A stretch of 64,000 nucleotides of DNA from Leptospira kirschneri serovar Cynopteri str. 3522 CT (GCF_000243695.2 NZ_AHMN02000013.1:217001-281000), one strand, 5' to 3'; counted from the stretch's first letter, positions 1 to 18,913 are shown. Notes: generated by a model not told the origin, from the sequence alone. Translations and numbers: made by a program.

Positions 1-149
1 ATCGTGATTAGATCAAAATTTTCCCGAAAGGTAAGGTCTAATCCTTCTTTTGCCGTACTGGCTTCGAAAATTTGAAAATCTTCCATAGGAAAAAAAGAGG
101 ATATAATTCTTCTAACCGTTGTACCGGAATCTAAAACGAGTACTTTCAA
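1..149 (-). CDS. CheY-like receiver-domain protein (N-terminal part, runs off the window edge)
   Basis: Only the first 49 or so codons are inside the window. The reverse strand reads [16 protein letters not shown] and continues to FDLIT, which is the beta1-alpha1 and beta2-alpha2 layout of a response-regulator receiver domain. The start is a TTG that overlaps the TGA of the upstream gene (TTGA), with GAGAG about 9 nt upstream, so the two genes are probably translationally coupled. Canonical receivers carry two adjacent acidic residues after beta1; here only one Asp is visible (VLDSG), so metal binding may be altered. The phosphoacceptor position lies outside the window, so phosphorylation cannot be judged. 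Confidence 0.6.
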   Translation of the reverse strand, partial: MKVLVLDSGTTVRRIISSFFPMEDFQIFEASTAKEGLDLTFRENFDLIT

Positions 150-522
150 GTTCGTTTTTCTCTCAAGTTGATGTTTGAAATCGAAGTTTCAAAAATTTGA
201 ATATATTTTTTTAATTCTTCGAAAATTTGTTTCAAATCTTGTATCATTTCTCCGTCCGGTTTTGTCCAAACGAGTTGTTGATTGGAATCCATATCTAAAC
301 TCAAATAATAAATAGGAGAGGTTAGTCTAGGATCGTTCGGAATTAAGGTAAAAGAACCAAAAATGGAAAACATCGCTTTGTAATTTTTTTCAAGATACGT
401 CAACTGATACATTCGAGGCCATTCTTCTAAATTAGATTCTAACTTCAAAAGAAAATCTTTGGAAAGAAAAGAAATCAAAGTTTCCGTTTGTTCGATTCTA
501 TTTTTGAAGGAATCGGACCCAT

Positions 523-526
<4 letters not shown>
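146..526 (-). CDS. conserved hypothetical protein downstream of mazG
   Basis: A 126-residue protein if started at the ATG whose ATGA overlaps the mazG stop codon; a start nine codons further upstream is possible but would overlap mazG more. I do not recognise a domain. It is soluble, has no signal peptide, and its C-terminal third is probably helical ([19 protein letters not shown]). Its own stop overlaps the start of the receiver-like protein. The three genes are therefore packed with 4-nt overlaps and are probably one transcript. A link to signalling is suggested only by that neighbour. Confidence 0.65.
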
Positions 527-1320
<794 letters not shown>

Positions 1321-1415
1321 ACATCCTCTTTCAAGAACAACGAAATAGTCGAAATTTTGTTCCATTTTTTATCTCTGGAACGGGTACGCACTCTTTTTCG
1401 GTCAGTTACACATCA

Positions 1416-1462
<47 letters not shown>

Positions 1463-1482
1463 TAATACATTCCAGGCACTTT

Positions 1483-2004
<522 letters not shown>

Positions 2005-2020
2005 TCTTTTTTAAAACGAA

Positions 2021-2056
2021 ATCACCTTCGACTTAAGATAGTGAGTCGAAGGTGAT
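2021..2056 (+). terminator. 13-bp perfect hairpin after the DUF6580-like gene
   Basis: ATCACCTTCGACT (2021-2033) pairs perfectly with AGTCGAAGGTGAT (2044-2056) around a 10-nt loop, 17 nt past the stop codon. A run of six T follows only at about 2071-2076, so it is a terminator-like or transcript-stabilising hairpin rather than a textbook intrinsic terminator. Confidence 0.6.
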
Positions 2057-2360
2057 TGATTCAATCTCGTTTTTTATAAAATCTAATTGTTATTTTCTAG
2101 ATTCGTTTTTAAGGGTTTGACTTTGTTGTGTGGGAAACCTTATACGATTCTTATTTCCTAAAGAAACTTTTAACATTCGAAATTTGCCAGCGTAAAGTAT
2201 TTGGTTTTAACTAGATTCGAATTTTTTACTTTTTTAAAGTTATATGTTGCGATTCTTTGAATATTATTATTTTTGAAAGTGTTTAAGTTTGATTTTTTAT
2301 GAAAAAATGAATCCTATCAAACTTAAAAATTCATTGATTGGTAAATCCGAAAAATTTCAC
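2057..2360. other. intergenic gap, no gene or repeat seen
   Basis: AT-rich spacer between convergent genes. I see no convincing ORF and none of the repeat families found elsewhere in the window. Confidence 0.5.
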
Positions 2361-3629
<1,269 letters not shown>

Positions 3630-3790
3630 AGGCTTTAAGGAATAATGAGATAGATATAAGACGAAAGAATTCTGGTTTTTTTTCCGAAGTTCCAAACAAG
3701 AAAAACGTTACAAAATTCTATTTACTATAAATAACGATAGAACGATTTTATTCCGATTCTATTAAATAGAAATCAATAAAAAGAGAGATT

Positions 3791-4348
3791 ATGGATTTAA
3801 CCAAATTGGCGGTTTGTGTTTTTTGTGGTTCACGTTCCGGAAACAATCCGGTTTATACGGAAGCGGCTCGGAACTTGGGTCGATTGCTCGTTGAAAAAAA
3901 TTTAGATTTGGTTTTTGGAGGAGCTTCGTGCGGTATCATGGGAACGATTGCAGATGCTGTAATGGACAAGGGAGGAGGTGTGTCTGGAATCATTCCGGAT
4001 TTTCTTTCTATCAAAGAAGTTAAACACGATCGTGTTAAGGATTTGATGATCGTTTCTTCCATGCACGAAAGAAAATTTAGGATGTATGAAAGGTCTTCTG
4101 GTTTTATCGCGTTGCCGGGTGGAATTGGGACTTTGGACGAGCTCGTGGAAATTACCACTTGGAATCAACTCAAACTCATTTCAAAACCTTTAGGTTTACT
4201 TAATGTAAATGGTTATTTCGAATATTTACTCAAACAATTAGGTAGAATGGTGGACGATGGTTTTTTAGATTCGGAAACTAAAGAAAGCCTGATCGTTTCG
4301 GAAGATCCGGAAGAATTACTCGATTTATTGAGTAGACGTTTTGTTTAG
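3791..4348 (+). CDS. LOG-family (TIGR00730) nucleoside 5'-monophosphate phosphoribohydrolase
   Basis: 185 residues of the lysine-decarboxylase-like Rossmann fold family that releases free base from nucleoside monophosphates (cytokinin-activating LOG in plants, PpnN relatives in bacteria). The signature PGGIGTLDE is at about residues 109-117, with the partner catalytic Arg and Glu in [10 protein letters not shown] around 91-100, and [11 protein letters not shown] earlier forms the glycine-rich phosphate loop. GAGAG lies just before the ATG. It stands alone, with divergent and convergent neighbours. In bacteria the physiological substrate is usually an ordinary nucleotide; cytokinin production should not be assumed. 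Confidence 0.85.
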   Translation: MDLTKLAVCVFCGSRSGNNPVYTEAARNLGRLLVEKNLDLVFGGASCGIMGTIADAVMDKGGGVSGIIPDFLSIKEVKHDRVKDLMIVSSMHERKFRMYERSSGFIALPGGIGTLDELVEITTWNQLKLISKPLGLLNVNGYFEYLLKQLGRMVDDGFLDSETKESLIVSEDPEELLDLLSRRFV

Positions 4349-4419
4349 AGTTTATTTCTAATATTCAAATTTTATGTTATAAATTTTCAATTCACCTAAA
4401 ATCTCAAAAAAGTTAAGTC

Positions 4420-5161
<742 letters not shown>

Positions 5162-5175
5162 TATATAAAGATTTT

Positions 5176-7193
<2,018 letters not shown>

Positions 7194-7237
7194 TCAGTAC
7201 AGAATTCATATTGTTTGAGATAGGGCAAGAGATTTAA

Positions 7238-7313
<76 letters not shown>

Positions 7314-7348
7314 GTTGGAATCCATCGAAATAAGAAATTTTGACTTTC

Positions 7349-7375
7349 AAAAAAACGGAACTTTATGTCCGTTTT
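7349..7375 (-). terminator. intrinsic terminator of the DUF2889-like gene
   Basis: On the minus strand AAAACGGA and TCCGTTTT form an 8-bp stem around an 8-nt loop and run straight into further T residues. It lies between the DUF2889-like gene and the tRNA gene. A second imperfect hairpin (AACACG with CGTGTT, plus TTAGG with CCTAA) sits at about 7386-7428, next to the stop codon. Confidence 0.65.
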
Positions 7376-7432
7376 ACGAAGATAACACGTTAGGCGCGTT
7401 TTTAATACGTTACCTAAGTGCGTGTTGTGAAT

Positions 7433-8071
7433 TCAAGTTTCTTCTTTCTTCGATTTCTTAAATTCTTTTACCATCATTGCAGTAATGCTGTCAAGATGTT
7501 TCACTTGATCTTTGAGTTCTGGTTTTTCGTGACGTGTAGAAAACGAATAACAGGAATTTTTGACCCCTCTATCTTTCATCCACCAATGTCTTCCGATTTC
7601 TCTTCTTTCTCGAGCGGGAAGATTTCCTTCGTACATTTTGTACTCGTCTAGTTGAGCTGGGAAATTTCTCTCTTTAAGATAAAATGCGTATGCGGAATGA
7701 AAATTCATAGCTGCATTTTGAATCAGTTCGTTGATGTGAAGACAGCCTAACGTTTTGTCCGCTGGAAAACGATTCATCAATTTTACGTAGGACATTTCTT
7801 CTCCCACTAAATAATCGTATGTTTTGATTGCGGTCGGACAAGTTTCATAAGGAACCCTTTTTTCTTCTACCCCGGACTTTACGATTTTCAATGTGGTGAG
7901 GTCTACTTCCAAATATAAAGTCATATCATGATAAGGATCATATTGATTTACTTCTATGATACAAAACGGCGGGGATTCTTCCGGAAACCAATAATATCTA
8001 CTTTCATAGTTTCTTTGAAAATCTGTGTTTCGAAAACGAATCCTTTCTTTAAGTTCCTGCAACTTGCTCAT
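7433..8071 (-). CDS. DUF2889-like protein
   Basis: 212 residues. The centre and C-terminal half carry the DUF2889 pattern: CPTAIKTYDYLVGEEMS, followed about 15 residues later by TLGCLHINELIQNAAMNFHSAY. The family's conserved C-P, G-C-x-H-x-N-E-L and following alanines are present. The biochemical role of the family is unknown; the conserved Cys, His and Glu suggest metal or substrate binding. AAGAGG six bases before the ATG supports the start. The last 20 residues are strongly charged and lysine-rich. It is a single-gene unit with a terminator downstream. Confidence 0.7.
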   Translation of the reverse strand: MSKLQELKERIRFRNTDFQRNYESRYYWFPEESPPFCIIEVNQYDPYHDMTLYLEVDLTTLKIVKSGVEEKRVPYETCPTAIKTYDYLVGEEMSYVKLMNRFPADKTLGCLHINELIQNAAMNFHSAYAFYLKERNFPAQLDEYKMYEGNLPARERREIGRHWWMKDRGVKNSCYSFSTRHEKPELKDQVKHLDSITAMMVKEFKKSKKEET

Positions 8072-8155
8072 TCAAACCTCTTATTTTAAAGAAACGATTT
8101 TCAACAAAACATTTTACGTTTCTTCCAGGATCATTTTTTCACTAGACTCAATTCT

Positions 8156-8193
<38 letters not shown>

Positions 8194-8222
8194 AGACTTT
8201 CAAATATCTTCGGTCCGGTCTT

Positions 8223-9023
8223 ATGATTCATTCTTTCTTTTTAGAAAAATCTTTTTTGGTTACGGGAGCTAGCTCCGGTATTGGCAGGGCTCTCGTTTTA
8301 GAACTCAATCGAAATGGAACCGTAGTAGGAGCAATTGCTCGAAGAAAGGAATTGTTGAAAGAATTAAAAAACGAAGCCAAGTTTCCGGATAAAATCATTT
8401 CTTTTCCCGGAGACGTTTCCGATTTTTCTCAACTCAAAAAGATTACGGAGGAATTCAGAAAAAAAGTCAGACGTATCGACGGAATGATCCATAGCGCTGG
8501 AATTAGCATGCGCGGTCTTGCGAAAGAAACGGATATTAAAGTTTATGAAAATCTAATGAACGTAAATTTCTATCCTTTGGTTCACTTATTCAAACTTTTA
8601 GAATCGGAACTGAGACAGAATCAGGGTCATTTTATTGCTGTGTCTTCTTTACAAGGAAGGTTTGCAACTCAATATCGTTCTGGTTATGCGGCGAGCAAAC
8701 ACGCGGTTCAGGCGTTTATGGATAGTATCCGACTGGAAACCTGCGAGAGCGGGATGCACGTTATGACAGTTTCTCCGGGGTATGTAAAAACGGATATTTC
8801 TTTGAAAGCTTTATCTGGAGACGGTTCCGCTTACGGAATAATGGATGAAGGAATTAAGAACGGACTTGCAGCTGAAAAAGTGGCAACCATCATTTTGAAA
8901 GCGATTGAATCCAAAAAAAGAGACGTATATCCGTCTCAGTTCAGAGAGATGTTGGCTTATTGGATCAGTCGATTTTCTCCTTCTTTATTGGATCGACTTT
9001 TGAGAAATGCAAGAGTTACTTAG
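8223..9023 (+). CDS. short-chain dehydrogenase/reductase
   Basis: 266 residues, the usual length of a classical SDR. The NAD(P)-binding TGASSGIGRAL is at about residues 14-24, followed by a basic patch (ARRKELL) that favours NADP(H). NNAG is replaced by IHSAGISM. The catalytic Ser is in VSSLQG, the active-site Tyr and Lys in SGYAASKHA, and VSPGYVKTDIS closes the cofactor site. It resembles the DHRS7-like group, which acts on lipid or sterol-type carbonyls in eukaryotes; the substrate here is unknown. It is divergent from the DUF2889-like gene. Confidence 0.88.
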   Translation: MIHSFFLEKSFLVTGASSGIGRALVLELNRNGTVVGAIARRKELLKELKNEAKFPDKIISFPGDVSDFSQLKKITEEFRKKVRRIDGMIHSAGISMRGLAKETDIKVYENLMNVNFYPLVHLFKLLESELRQNQGHFIAVSSLQGRFATQYRSGYAASKHAVQAFMDSIRLETCESGMHVMTVSPGYVKTDISLKALSGDGSAYGIMDEGIKNGLAAEKVATIILKAIESKKRDVYPSQFREMLAYWISRFSPSLLDRLLRNARVT

Positions 9024-9081
9024 AGTTATATAAAAAAGTATTCAATCCAGTAATTTATACTTAAATAACGCGAAATGTTTT

Positions 9082-10392
9082 TTATTTTCCAGGAAGATCC
9101 CAGACAAGTCTGAAGCCTGCTCTGCGATCTGTTTTTAAATTTGGAATTCCACCGAAGGATCTAAAGTAAGTAGTCGATTCTTCCTTTGTAGAAGAAAACG
9201 AACCACCTCTAATTACTTTATGCATTTTTCCGAATGTGTTTCTTTTGAGAGAATGTCCCGGATAGGGAAGATAATCCGAACTTGTCCATTCTGCTACGTT
9301 TCCGCACATTCCGATGGCTCCATAGGGACTCGCAGATTTTTTTGCAAGTTCGTAAACTGAGATAGTGTCGGTTTGTTTGCTTTCCAGAGTGTTGCATAAC
9401 GTAGAATCGAAATCGTTTCCGAATGGATATTCCAAAGGATTCGGAAAAAAAGAATAGGATTCGTCTCGATTGATTTTCCAAGTCATTCCAGTTCCGCGAG
9501 CCGCTTTTTCCCATTCCATTTCTGTAGGAAGTCTTTTACCTGACCAACGCGCGTAAGTTTCCGCTTCTCTGTAAGTGATTCCGCTGACCGGATGATGTTC
9601 TTTTCCTGCAGGAAAATTTCCACCTTTCCAATGAGGCGGAGGAGGAGTGTTTGTTTCCTTTAAGAATTTTGAATATTCTTGATTTGTAACTTCGTACTTG
9701 TCTATGTAAAAAGAAGAGACGTCTTGAAGATTGCCACGTTCCGGTTTGAAATAAAACGGATTATAGCTATCTTCGGAAGGATCGTTTCCTTGTCCGTGGA
9801 TAAAAAATCCCATTGATTCGTAAAACGGTTCTCCGTTTTGTTCGTAACCTCCTGAGACAAGTACCATTTCCTTACCGTCTTTGGGATGCCTAAGTTGTTT
9901 TGAGGGTCTGGTTCTTCTTCTATCTTCGGTGAAAAAAGCGCCCGGTTCAATATAAGCGATTTCTTGTTTATAATCTTGGATAAAAGTTCCGGCTGTGAGT
10001 AAACTTTCAGGAATACCTGGAATCGCAGAAAATGAACCGTAAAGTTCAATTTCGGAAGCCTTCTTTCCGCCTGAATAGTTTTGATAAACCACTGAGATCT
10101 GACGGATCGAAAAATAGCCGATTTCTTTTTCGGGACTTTTTTGTAAGACCGAATACTGAGATTTTTTTTCCAGTATGGCTTTGATTTCCTCTTCTTCCTT
10201 ACCGTAAAATATAGAACCTCTTCGGATTCGAATTTTTACCTTACCTTTACCGCTATAAACCGCTTCCACTTCTCCCTTCCAAAGTGGAATCATTCTTGTA
10301 TTAAGAGAGGAATCTTGTGTTTGTGCGAACAGAAAAGTGATCGATCCAAATAAAAGAAGAAAATAGAGTTTGAGGGTAAAATCGAAAATCAT
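9082..10392 (-). CDS. exported formylglycine-generating-enzyme (SUMF1/FGE-sulfatase) domain protein
   Basis: 436 residues. A signal peptide of about 25 residues (LKLYFLLLFGSITFLFAQ) is followed by a 150-residue N-terminal region of unknown type. The FGE-sulfatase domain starts around residue 185 with FYIDKYEVTNQEYSKFL and contains HPVSGITYREAETYARWSGKRL, PTEMEWEKAARG, GNVAEWTSS and the closing VIRGGSFSS and RAGFRLV motifs. True FGE oxidises a sulfatase cysteine, but most bacterial secreted members lack a known partner. No sulfatase lies nearby, and the catalytic Cys pair of genuine FGE is not evident, so a non-FGE role is likely. Probably periplasmic or surface. Confidence 0.8.
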   Translation of the reverse strand: MIFDFTLKLYFLLLFGSITFLFAQTQDSSLNTRMIPLWKGEVEAVYSGKGKVKIRIRRGSIFYGKEEEEIKAILEKKSQYSVLQKSPEKEIGYFSIRQISVVYQNYSGGKKASEIELYGSFSAIPGIPESLLTAGTFIQDYKQEIAYIEPGAFFTEDRRRTRPSKQLRHPKDGKEMVLVSGGYEQNGEPFYESMGFFIHGQGNDPSEDSYNPFYFKPERGNLQDVSSFYIDKYEVTNQEYSKFLKETNTPPPPHWKGGNFPAGKEHHPVSGITYREAETYARWSGKRLPTEMEWEKAARGTGMTWKINRDESYSFFPNPLEYPFGNDFDSTLCNTLESKQTDTISVYELAKKSASPYGAIGMCGNVAEWTSSDYLPYPGHSLKRNTFGKMHKVIRGGSFSSTKEESTTYFRSFGGIPNLKTDRRAGFRLVWDLPGK

Positions 10393-10518
10393 AACGTTAA
10401 ATAATCCGTTTTGTAAAGAACGGCTTTTCTATTATTCATTTCGGCATAAATTTCAGGATTAGAAAATAAATTTCCCGAAGATTTCAAACTAGATTCTTAA
10501 AGTAGCCTGAGTGTTGCT

Positions 10519-12586
<2,068 letters not shown>

Positions 12587-14386
12587 TTAAAATTGGGCGG
12601 TCATCATCAGATAACCAAACTGTGCTTGAGGAAGAAATTGTGTTTTTCTAAATTCTGGAGAAACAGAATCGTCATTGAGTTTACGTCGAACTGCATCGCC
12701 GGCAAAAATCCAACTTCCACCTAACGCCCAAAGTACGCCCTTATATTTAAAAGAATATATTAAATCGATTTCTCTAAATAAGTTTTTTCCGAGAGTTACA
12801 ACCGATCTTTGATCCAAAACTCCTTTTTCCGTTTGAACGTAGGGGTCTTTAAAACGTTCGTTTGTAATGGATTCTGTGCTGGCTCCTTCTTTAAGTGTTC
12901 CCGTAACGTCGTACCAACCGTCTTGTCTTTTGTGTTTGTCAACGATCCAATAGGCGATTCTCAATTTACCGAATTCTTTTCCGTCCCAAGTAAGATTGAC
13001 GGATTTACCGACCATATTCACCCAACTTACTTGATCCGCTTCTCCAAAAAATCCGTGATTGGAATGGAATAAATTTGAGAAGGTCGCTACTTTTCCGTCT
13101 TTTCGATTTGGATCTCCGCTGCCAAGATCATACTCGCCGCCCAATCGAAAAGAACCAATTGTATAACCTATGTCGAGTGCAAACGCATAAGCGTCGTAAG
13201 CTTGTTTTTCCTTATAAACGTTATTGGTTATTGTTTTGCCGGTAAGAGGGTCTAACGTATAAATGTTTGTGTTAAAAATATCCCAACTAGGTGTAATGTT
13301 GATTCCATTTCTTCCGGTTTGTCTTGCATATTCAATTGAAAAGTCGAAAGGGATTTTCGCTTTTTTATCCTGAGTGGTTCGATTGGAAATTCTGATACCG
13401 AAAGTATGTAGTTGATCGTATCTGGAATCTCTAGGAATTGTTTCAGGATTGGGAAGGAGCAAGATCGTAGAGTTATTTTGAGGAAACCATTTTTTATACA
13501 ATCCTATATAATAGGCGTCTATATGAAGTAAGTCGGAAGGTTTTAACGTATTATAAAAACCTGTAAAGGTAGAATCTCCTTGTTGTTGTTTGGAAAGTTC
13601 TGCGGAAAAAGTACACGTAGAAAACGAAGTGGAATTGGGAGGACAATTATATTGAATCGGAAAAGAATTTCTTTTTCCTAAGTTCGTGGAATTTCCTGCG
13701 ACGTCCGAATCTTGTTCTCCTACGATCATTACCCACGCGTGAGAGGAAAATATTTCTTTATCAATCTTAAATCTAAGTCCATTAAAACTTCTTCCGACGT
13801 TGTTCCATTCCAAAGCGCCGACGAGTCTTTCGTCTCCATATTTTAGGATTTGTCTACCGGCTTGTAAGGTAATTGGCCCGACTAATTCTTTGGATTCAAT
13901 CCAGGCTTCTCGAATTCCTACAAATTGTCTCGTATTGTCGTTTGCCGTATCGAGTCCGTTAGGCGAACCTTTTTCCCCTCCCCAAATGCTGGAATCTTGT
14001 AAGTTGATTTTTACTTTTGTGTTTTCGGTAAATTCTTTTTCGATCCAGACTTGAGCTTTGGTGCCTACGAAAGAGATATTATCATTTTTGAATTTATCAA
14101 AATCGTAATTATATTTTGCTTCGGGACGAATTCGAATCATAGCACCTAATTTAACGGATTCGTACCAGGGAATTTCTTTTTTAGTTTCTTGAATTTCGGT
14201 CGGAACTGAAATTTTTTGTGGTATCACTTCTTGAGTTTTAACTTTGGTCGATCGATTTTGAACTGTGTTATGGCGGCGAATTTTATGAGGTTTGAATCGT
14301 TTCGTTTTTTTAGCGTTGATTTCGGTAAAAGAAAAAATCACTAAAATAAGTAAGAGTTTAATGATTCCCAGTTGCCAAATTTTCAA
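12587..14386 (-). CDS. alginate-export-type outer-membrane porin
   Basis: 599 residues. An N-terminal signal peptide (LGIIKLLLILVIFSFTEINA) is followed by a very basic linker (KKTKRFKPHKIRRH) and then a beta-barrel. The barrel contains the Alginate_exp-like region, with VKINLQDSSIWGGE, REAWIESKELVGPITLQAGRQ and GDERLVGALEWNNVGRSFNG. These resemble the AlgE-like family of 18-strand anion-selective porins. In Leptospira the transported solute is unknown, and alginate itself is unlikely without other alg genes. The start is TTG with AGAGGA five bases upstream, stronger than any later site. Confidence 0.82.
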   Translation of the reverse strand: MKIWQLGIIKLLLILVIFSFTEINAKKTKRFKPHKIRRHNTVQNRSTKVKTQEVIPQKISVPTEIQETKKEIPWYESVKLGAMIRIRPEAKYNYDFDKFKNDNISFVGTKAQVWIEKEFTENTKVKINLQDSSIWGGEKGSPNGLDTANDNTRQFVGIREAWIESKELVGPITLQAGRQILKYGDERLVGALEWNNVGRSFNGLRFKIDKEIFSSHAWVMIVGEQDSDVAGNSTNLGKRNSFPIQYNCPPNSTSFSTCTFSAELSKQQQGDSTFTGFYNTLKPSDLLHIDAYYIGLYKKWFPQNNSTILLLPNPETIPRDSRYDQLHTFGIRISNRTTQDKKAKIPFDFSIEYARQTGRNGINITPSWDIFNTNIYTLDPLTGKTITNNVYKEKQAYDAYAFALDIGYTIGSFRLGGEYDLGSGDPNRKDGKVATFSNLFHSNHGFFGEADQVSWVNMVGKSVNLTWDGKEFGKLRIAYWIVDKHKRQDGWYDVTGTLKEGASTESITNERFKDPYVQTEKGVLDQRSVVTLGKNLFREIDLIYSFKYKGVLWALGGSWIFAGDAVRRKLNDDSVSPEFRKTQFLPQAQFGYLMMTAQF

Positions 14387-14439
14387 TTTAATCCTCTTTC
14401 GATTTTATTTTTTCAAAATTCACAAGAGATTTATTTTTT

Positions 14440-14530
14440 ACTGATTTCTATAAGATTGAGTACCATGAATTTTTATCACAAAGTCCTATTTTAGTGTAAA
14501 GGATTAGGTGCTATTTTATATGGTTCTGAA
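14440..14530 (+). repeat. H repeat, diverged copy
   Basis: ACTGATTTCTATAAGATTGAGTACC to ATTAGGTGCTATTTTATATGG aligns along its length with the better-conserved H copies at 34952, 47702 and 63575, with many substitutions. It lies in the leader of the porin gene. Confidence 0.6.
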
Positions 14531-15429
14531 CAAAAACGTTTCTAAATTAACGGATTCAGTGCGGAAAAACTGTGGAACACTATTCTTCTATTACTAATTT
14601 CTAAATAATAGATAACATAAATTTTAAGACGAATTCTGGTTTCGGTTTAGAATTTTAATTACTCTATTATTCAGTTCTAAGTAAAATGATGTGAGAGTTC
14701 CCACAAAACTTTGAAATTATAGTTTTTAACACTTCATTATAATTTCTGTTTTTCTAATTTTCTTATACTGAACTCATGTTAGTTTACGATTTCGAAGTTG
14801 TTAGCATCTATAATTAGAAGATAATATATTATAAAAAATAAACCTATTTTAGAAAATTATTAGCAAAATGAATTACTTTAGGAATAAATTTTTTCTAAAG
14901 GACGATTACAAAATTAGGAAAATTTTAGCGCTACTCGGATGTACGAAAATAGCACCAAAAATTAAAGGTCGATTTTACCAAAAATGTAGGAATTCTCAAA
15001 AATTGCGTTTAACCCGGAATTGTTGGTTTTTCTGAAGGAGTTCCCACATTTCGAAGTTTTGAAATAGACTCTGGTATTCATTATGTCGTATCAATTGAAT
15101 TTTAAAATTAGAACTGAATATTAGAAAAGCAGAATTATCTTTTCACTTTAATGAAAAAATAAAAGAAAATTAATCTAAAGATTAAATGTTTTTATAAAAT
15201 CGCAGTTTGAAGTTTCAAGAATTGATTTTCTAGAAAATTCCTAAAAGTTTTTAAATTCAGATTTATTTTTTGCAGAAATATAAAGAAAAGACCTTTTTCA
15301 AATTTTCGTTGAAGAAATCGAAATTTAAAAGAACAAGTTCGGAAGATTAGTTCATTTTTTTCAGAAGGAACTATCAGTTGAACGCTAACACTGTACAAAA
15401 ATTCCCTTACATTTAAGTTTAAATTGTTT
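14531..15429. other. gene-free AT-rich gap with repeat relics
   Basis: No believable gene. Holds G motifs at about 14692-14706 and 15036-15052, a relic of the module-2 right end near 14758-14785, and 14931-14985, which matches about 50 bp of one end of the TA-flanked element at 38760-38927 (CTACTCG, then GTAnGAAnATAGnACCAA). A 68-codon minus-strand ORF at 15192-15398 has no recognisable protein features. Confidence 0.5.
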
Positions 15430-16086
15430 TTATTTTTTCTTTTGGGCTTTTATGGAACTCATCGCCTGAACTAATTTTTGAATTCGTTTTAATCTAGTTT
15501 CGGGTAACTTTGCGTCTAAAATTGCTTCGATGTGTTCTCTTTTATGAGACCAAGATAAGGATTCAAAAGACTTTATCGCATTTTTGTCTTTGGAAAGAGA
15601 TTTTTTTACGTCTTCGGGAAGTTTTACGATTTTTGTTTCGTAATTAATATATTTAGAAAGTTCAGGACGTTTTTGTTTTTCCGCCTTAGAACTTCCTTTT
15701 GTGATGGCATCGGTTTTTTTAAAACGAAGTGCAGACCAGGTCTCGTCTAACGAAATCAAGGCGACTCCTTCGTATCCGTTTTTCGAAAGCGATTCCCAGC
15801 CGTGGTCTCTATCTAAGTCTGTTTTTGTTCCTGAAGATTTTTTGGGATATGCAATCCATAAAATACTTTCTTCACGAATTGATTTAAGTATTTTTGAAAG
15901 ATAAGACTGGAGAGAGGAGGCTGAATCCGCAAAAAAAAGGATTCCTTCCGCTTCTGAAATTTTATCCGTAAAAATGACTCCTCCGATGGAAGAAGAGGTA
16001 TATATATTTCTTCGATCGAATACTATTAGCTTATCTCCTTCTTTAAGTCTCATCTTTTTAATTAAGTTTGGATTCCAATCTATCAT
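15430..16086 (-). CDS. YdeI/OmpD-associated-family protein with DUF3052-like N-terminus
   Basis: 218 residues from the ATG of MIDWNPNLIKK; the frame is open further upstream but that part is unlike the family. The N-terminal 120 residues resemble the DUF3052 fold (LKEGDKLIVFDRRN, SILWIAYPKKSSGTKTDLDRD, GYEGVALISLDETWSALRFK). The C-terminal third (KLPEDVKKSLSKDKNAIKSFESLSW with KREHIEAILDAKLPETRLKRI) is the YdeI/OmpD-associated segment, annotated in some databases as bacteriocin-protection. Actual function is unknown. The protein is cytoplasmic. The start codon is uncertain because no good ribosome site is visible. Confidence 0.7.
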   Translation of the reverse strand: MIDWNPNLIKKMRLKEGDKLIVFDRRNIYTSSSIGGVIFTDKISEAEGILFFADSASSLQSYLSKILKSIREESILWIAYPKKSSGTKTDLDRDHGWESLSKNGYEGVALISLDETWSALRFKKTDAITKGSSKAEKQKRPELSKYINYETKIVKLPEDVKKSLSKDKNAIKSFESLSWSHKREHIEAILDAKLPETRLKRIQKLVQAMSSIKAQKKK

Positions 16087-16200
16087 AAGGCGTAAGAAAA
16101 GTGGGTTTTTAAAAAATGCAAATGAAAAAAGAAAAAATTTTATAAATAAAATCTCAACCAGAACATTCAAAAAATTTGTTATTTCTAATTCTTGGATAAT

Positions 16201-16220
16201 AGAGTTTTTGAAAAATTAAT
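16201..16220 (+). repeat. solo end of the M element
   Basis: AGAGTTTTTGAAAAATTAAT, preceded by AAT, equals one terminal inverted repeat of the 101-bp M element. The rest of the element is missing. It lies about 35 bp before the Imm11-like gene. Confidence 0.55.
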
Positions 16221-16254
16221 TTGACTTCACTTTTTTAGCTTTTAAGATGTTTTT

Positions 16255-16890
16255 GTGGAAAACTATATTCAAAATCAATTGAGTCTCAATTATTTAATGT
16301 GGGAACGAGAAAATAATGATCGTCATCCATTGTTTGATAAGAATGATACATTTGAAAAAGCCCGATTGTTTGCATATTTATACTCCGATAATCACGAACG
16401 TAGAGAGAAAGCTTTCTCTGCAAATTTATCTTTAAAACTTCGGATCGGAAAGCCAAAGCCAAAAAAGTATTTAATGGTTGATCATCATTCGCTACCTCAG
16501 CCGGTAGTATCAAAGAGAATAAAGGATTTGGTAGAGTTACTTTTACCAAATAGAATACATTGGGTTCCTGCGGAAATTGATACGGATAAAGAAGTATATC
16601 ATTATTTTATTATGATCCCTCCGGAAATCAATTGTTTAGATTATAAAAAATCCAAACTACATTTACAATCGGACGGGCAAATTTTTGAAGTACAAGAAAT
16701 GGTATTGGATCCAGAAAAGTTAAAAACGTATTCCTATGAAGATCGTGGGATTTTTCGGTTTACTGCTGGTATAACATATTACTTGATCGAAGAACAAATC
16801 GCTTCTGCAATTCAATTATTAAATCCATCACCATCAGGAGTTCGATTTATACCACTTGCAGATTGGAATTTTAAAACTGCATTTCATTAA
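16255..16890 (+). CDS. Imm11-like (DUF1629) immunity-type protein
   Basis: 211 residues. From about residue 60 the sequence follows the Imm11/DUF1629 pattern: LPQPVVSKRIKDLVEL, IHWVPAEI, HYFIMIPPEINCLDYKKSK, a central variable stretch, then GIFRFTAGITYYLIEEQI and GVRFIPL. Members typically neutralise polymorphic or contact-dependent toxins encoded next door. No toxin gene is adjacent here, so this may be an orphan immunity gene or a member with another job. The start is a GTG without a clear ribosome site, and an ATG 14 codons later is possible. The protein is cytoplasmic and transcribed alone. Confidence 0.7.
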   Translation: MENYIQNQLSLNYLMWERENNDRHPLFDKNDTFEKARLFAYLYSDNHERREKAFSANLSLKLRIGKPKPKKYLMVDHHSLPQPVVSKRIKDLVELLLPNRIHWVPAEIDTDKEVYHYFIMIPPEINCLDYKKSKLHLQSDGQIFEVQEMVLDPEKLKTYSYEDRGIFRFTAGITYYLIEEQIASAIQLLNPSPSGVRFIPLADWNFKTAFH

Positions 16891-16996
16891 AAATTTACTA
16901 TAAAATTTCAGAACTAACTTCCACACAAATAGCTAAATGATCATTGATTCATGAAAATCACCTTGTAAGAGATACAATATCTTTGAAACTGACCTA

Positions 16997-18319
<1,323 letters not shown>

Positions 18320-18376
18320 ACTGAAGTTTTTATTTTACACTTGCTTTTCCTCTGAAGGTTAAAAAAGTTTTCTGTT

Positions 18377-18913
<537 letters not shown>

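Noticed and set aside
15192..15398. 68-codon minus-strand ORF in a long gap
   Set aside because: Low-complexity Phe/Lys/Leu composition, no ribosome site and no recognisable domain.
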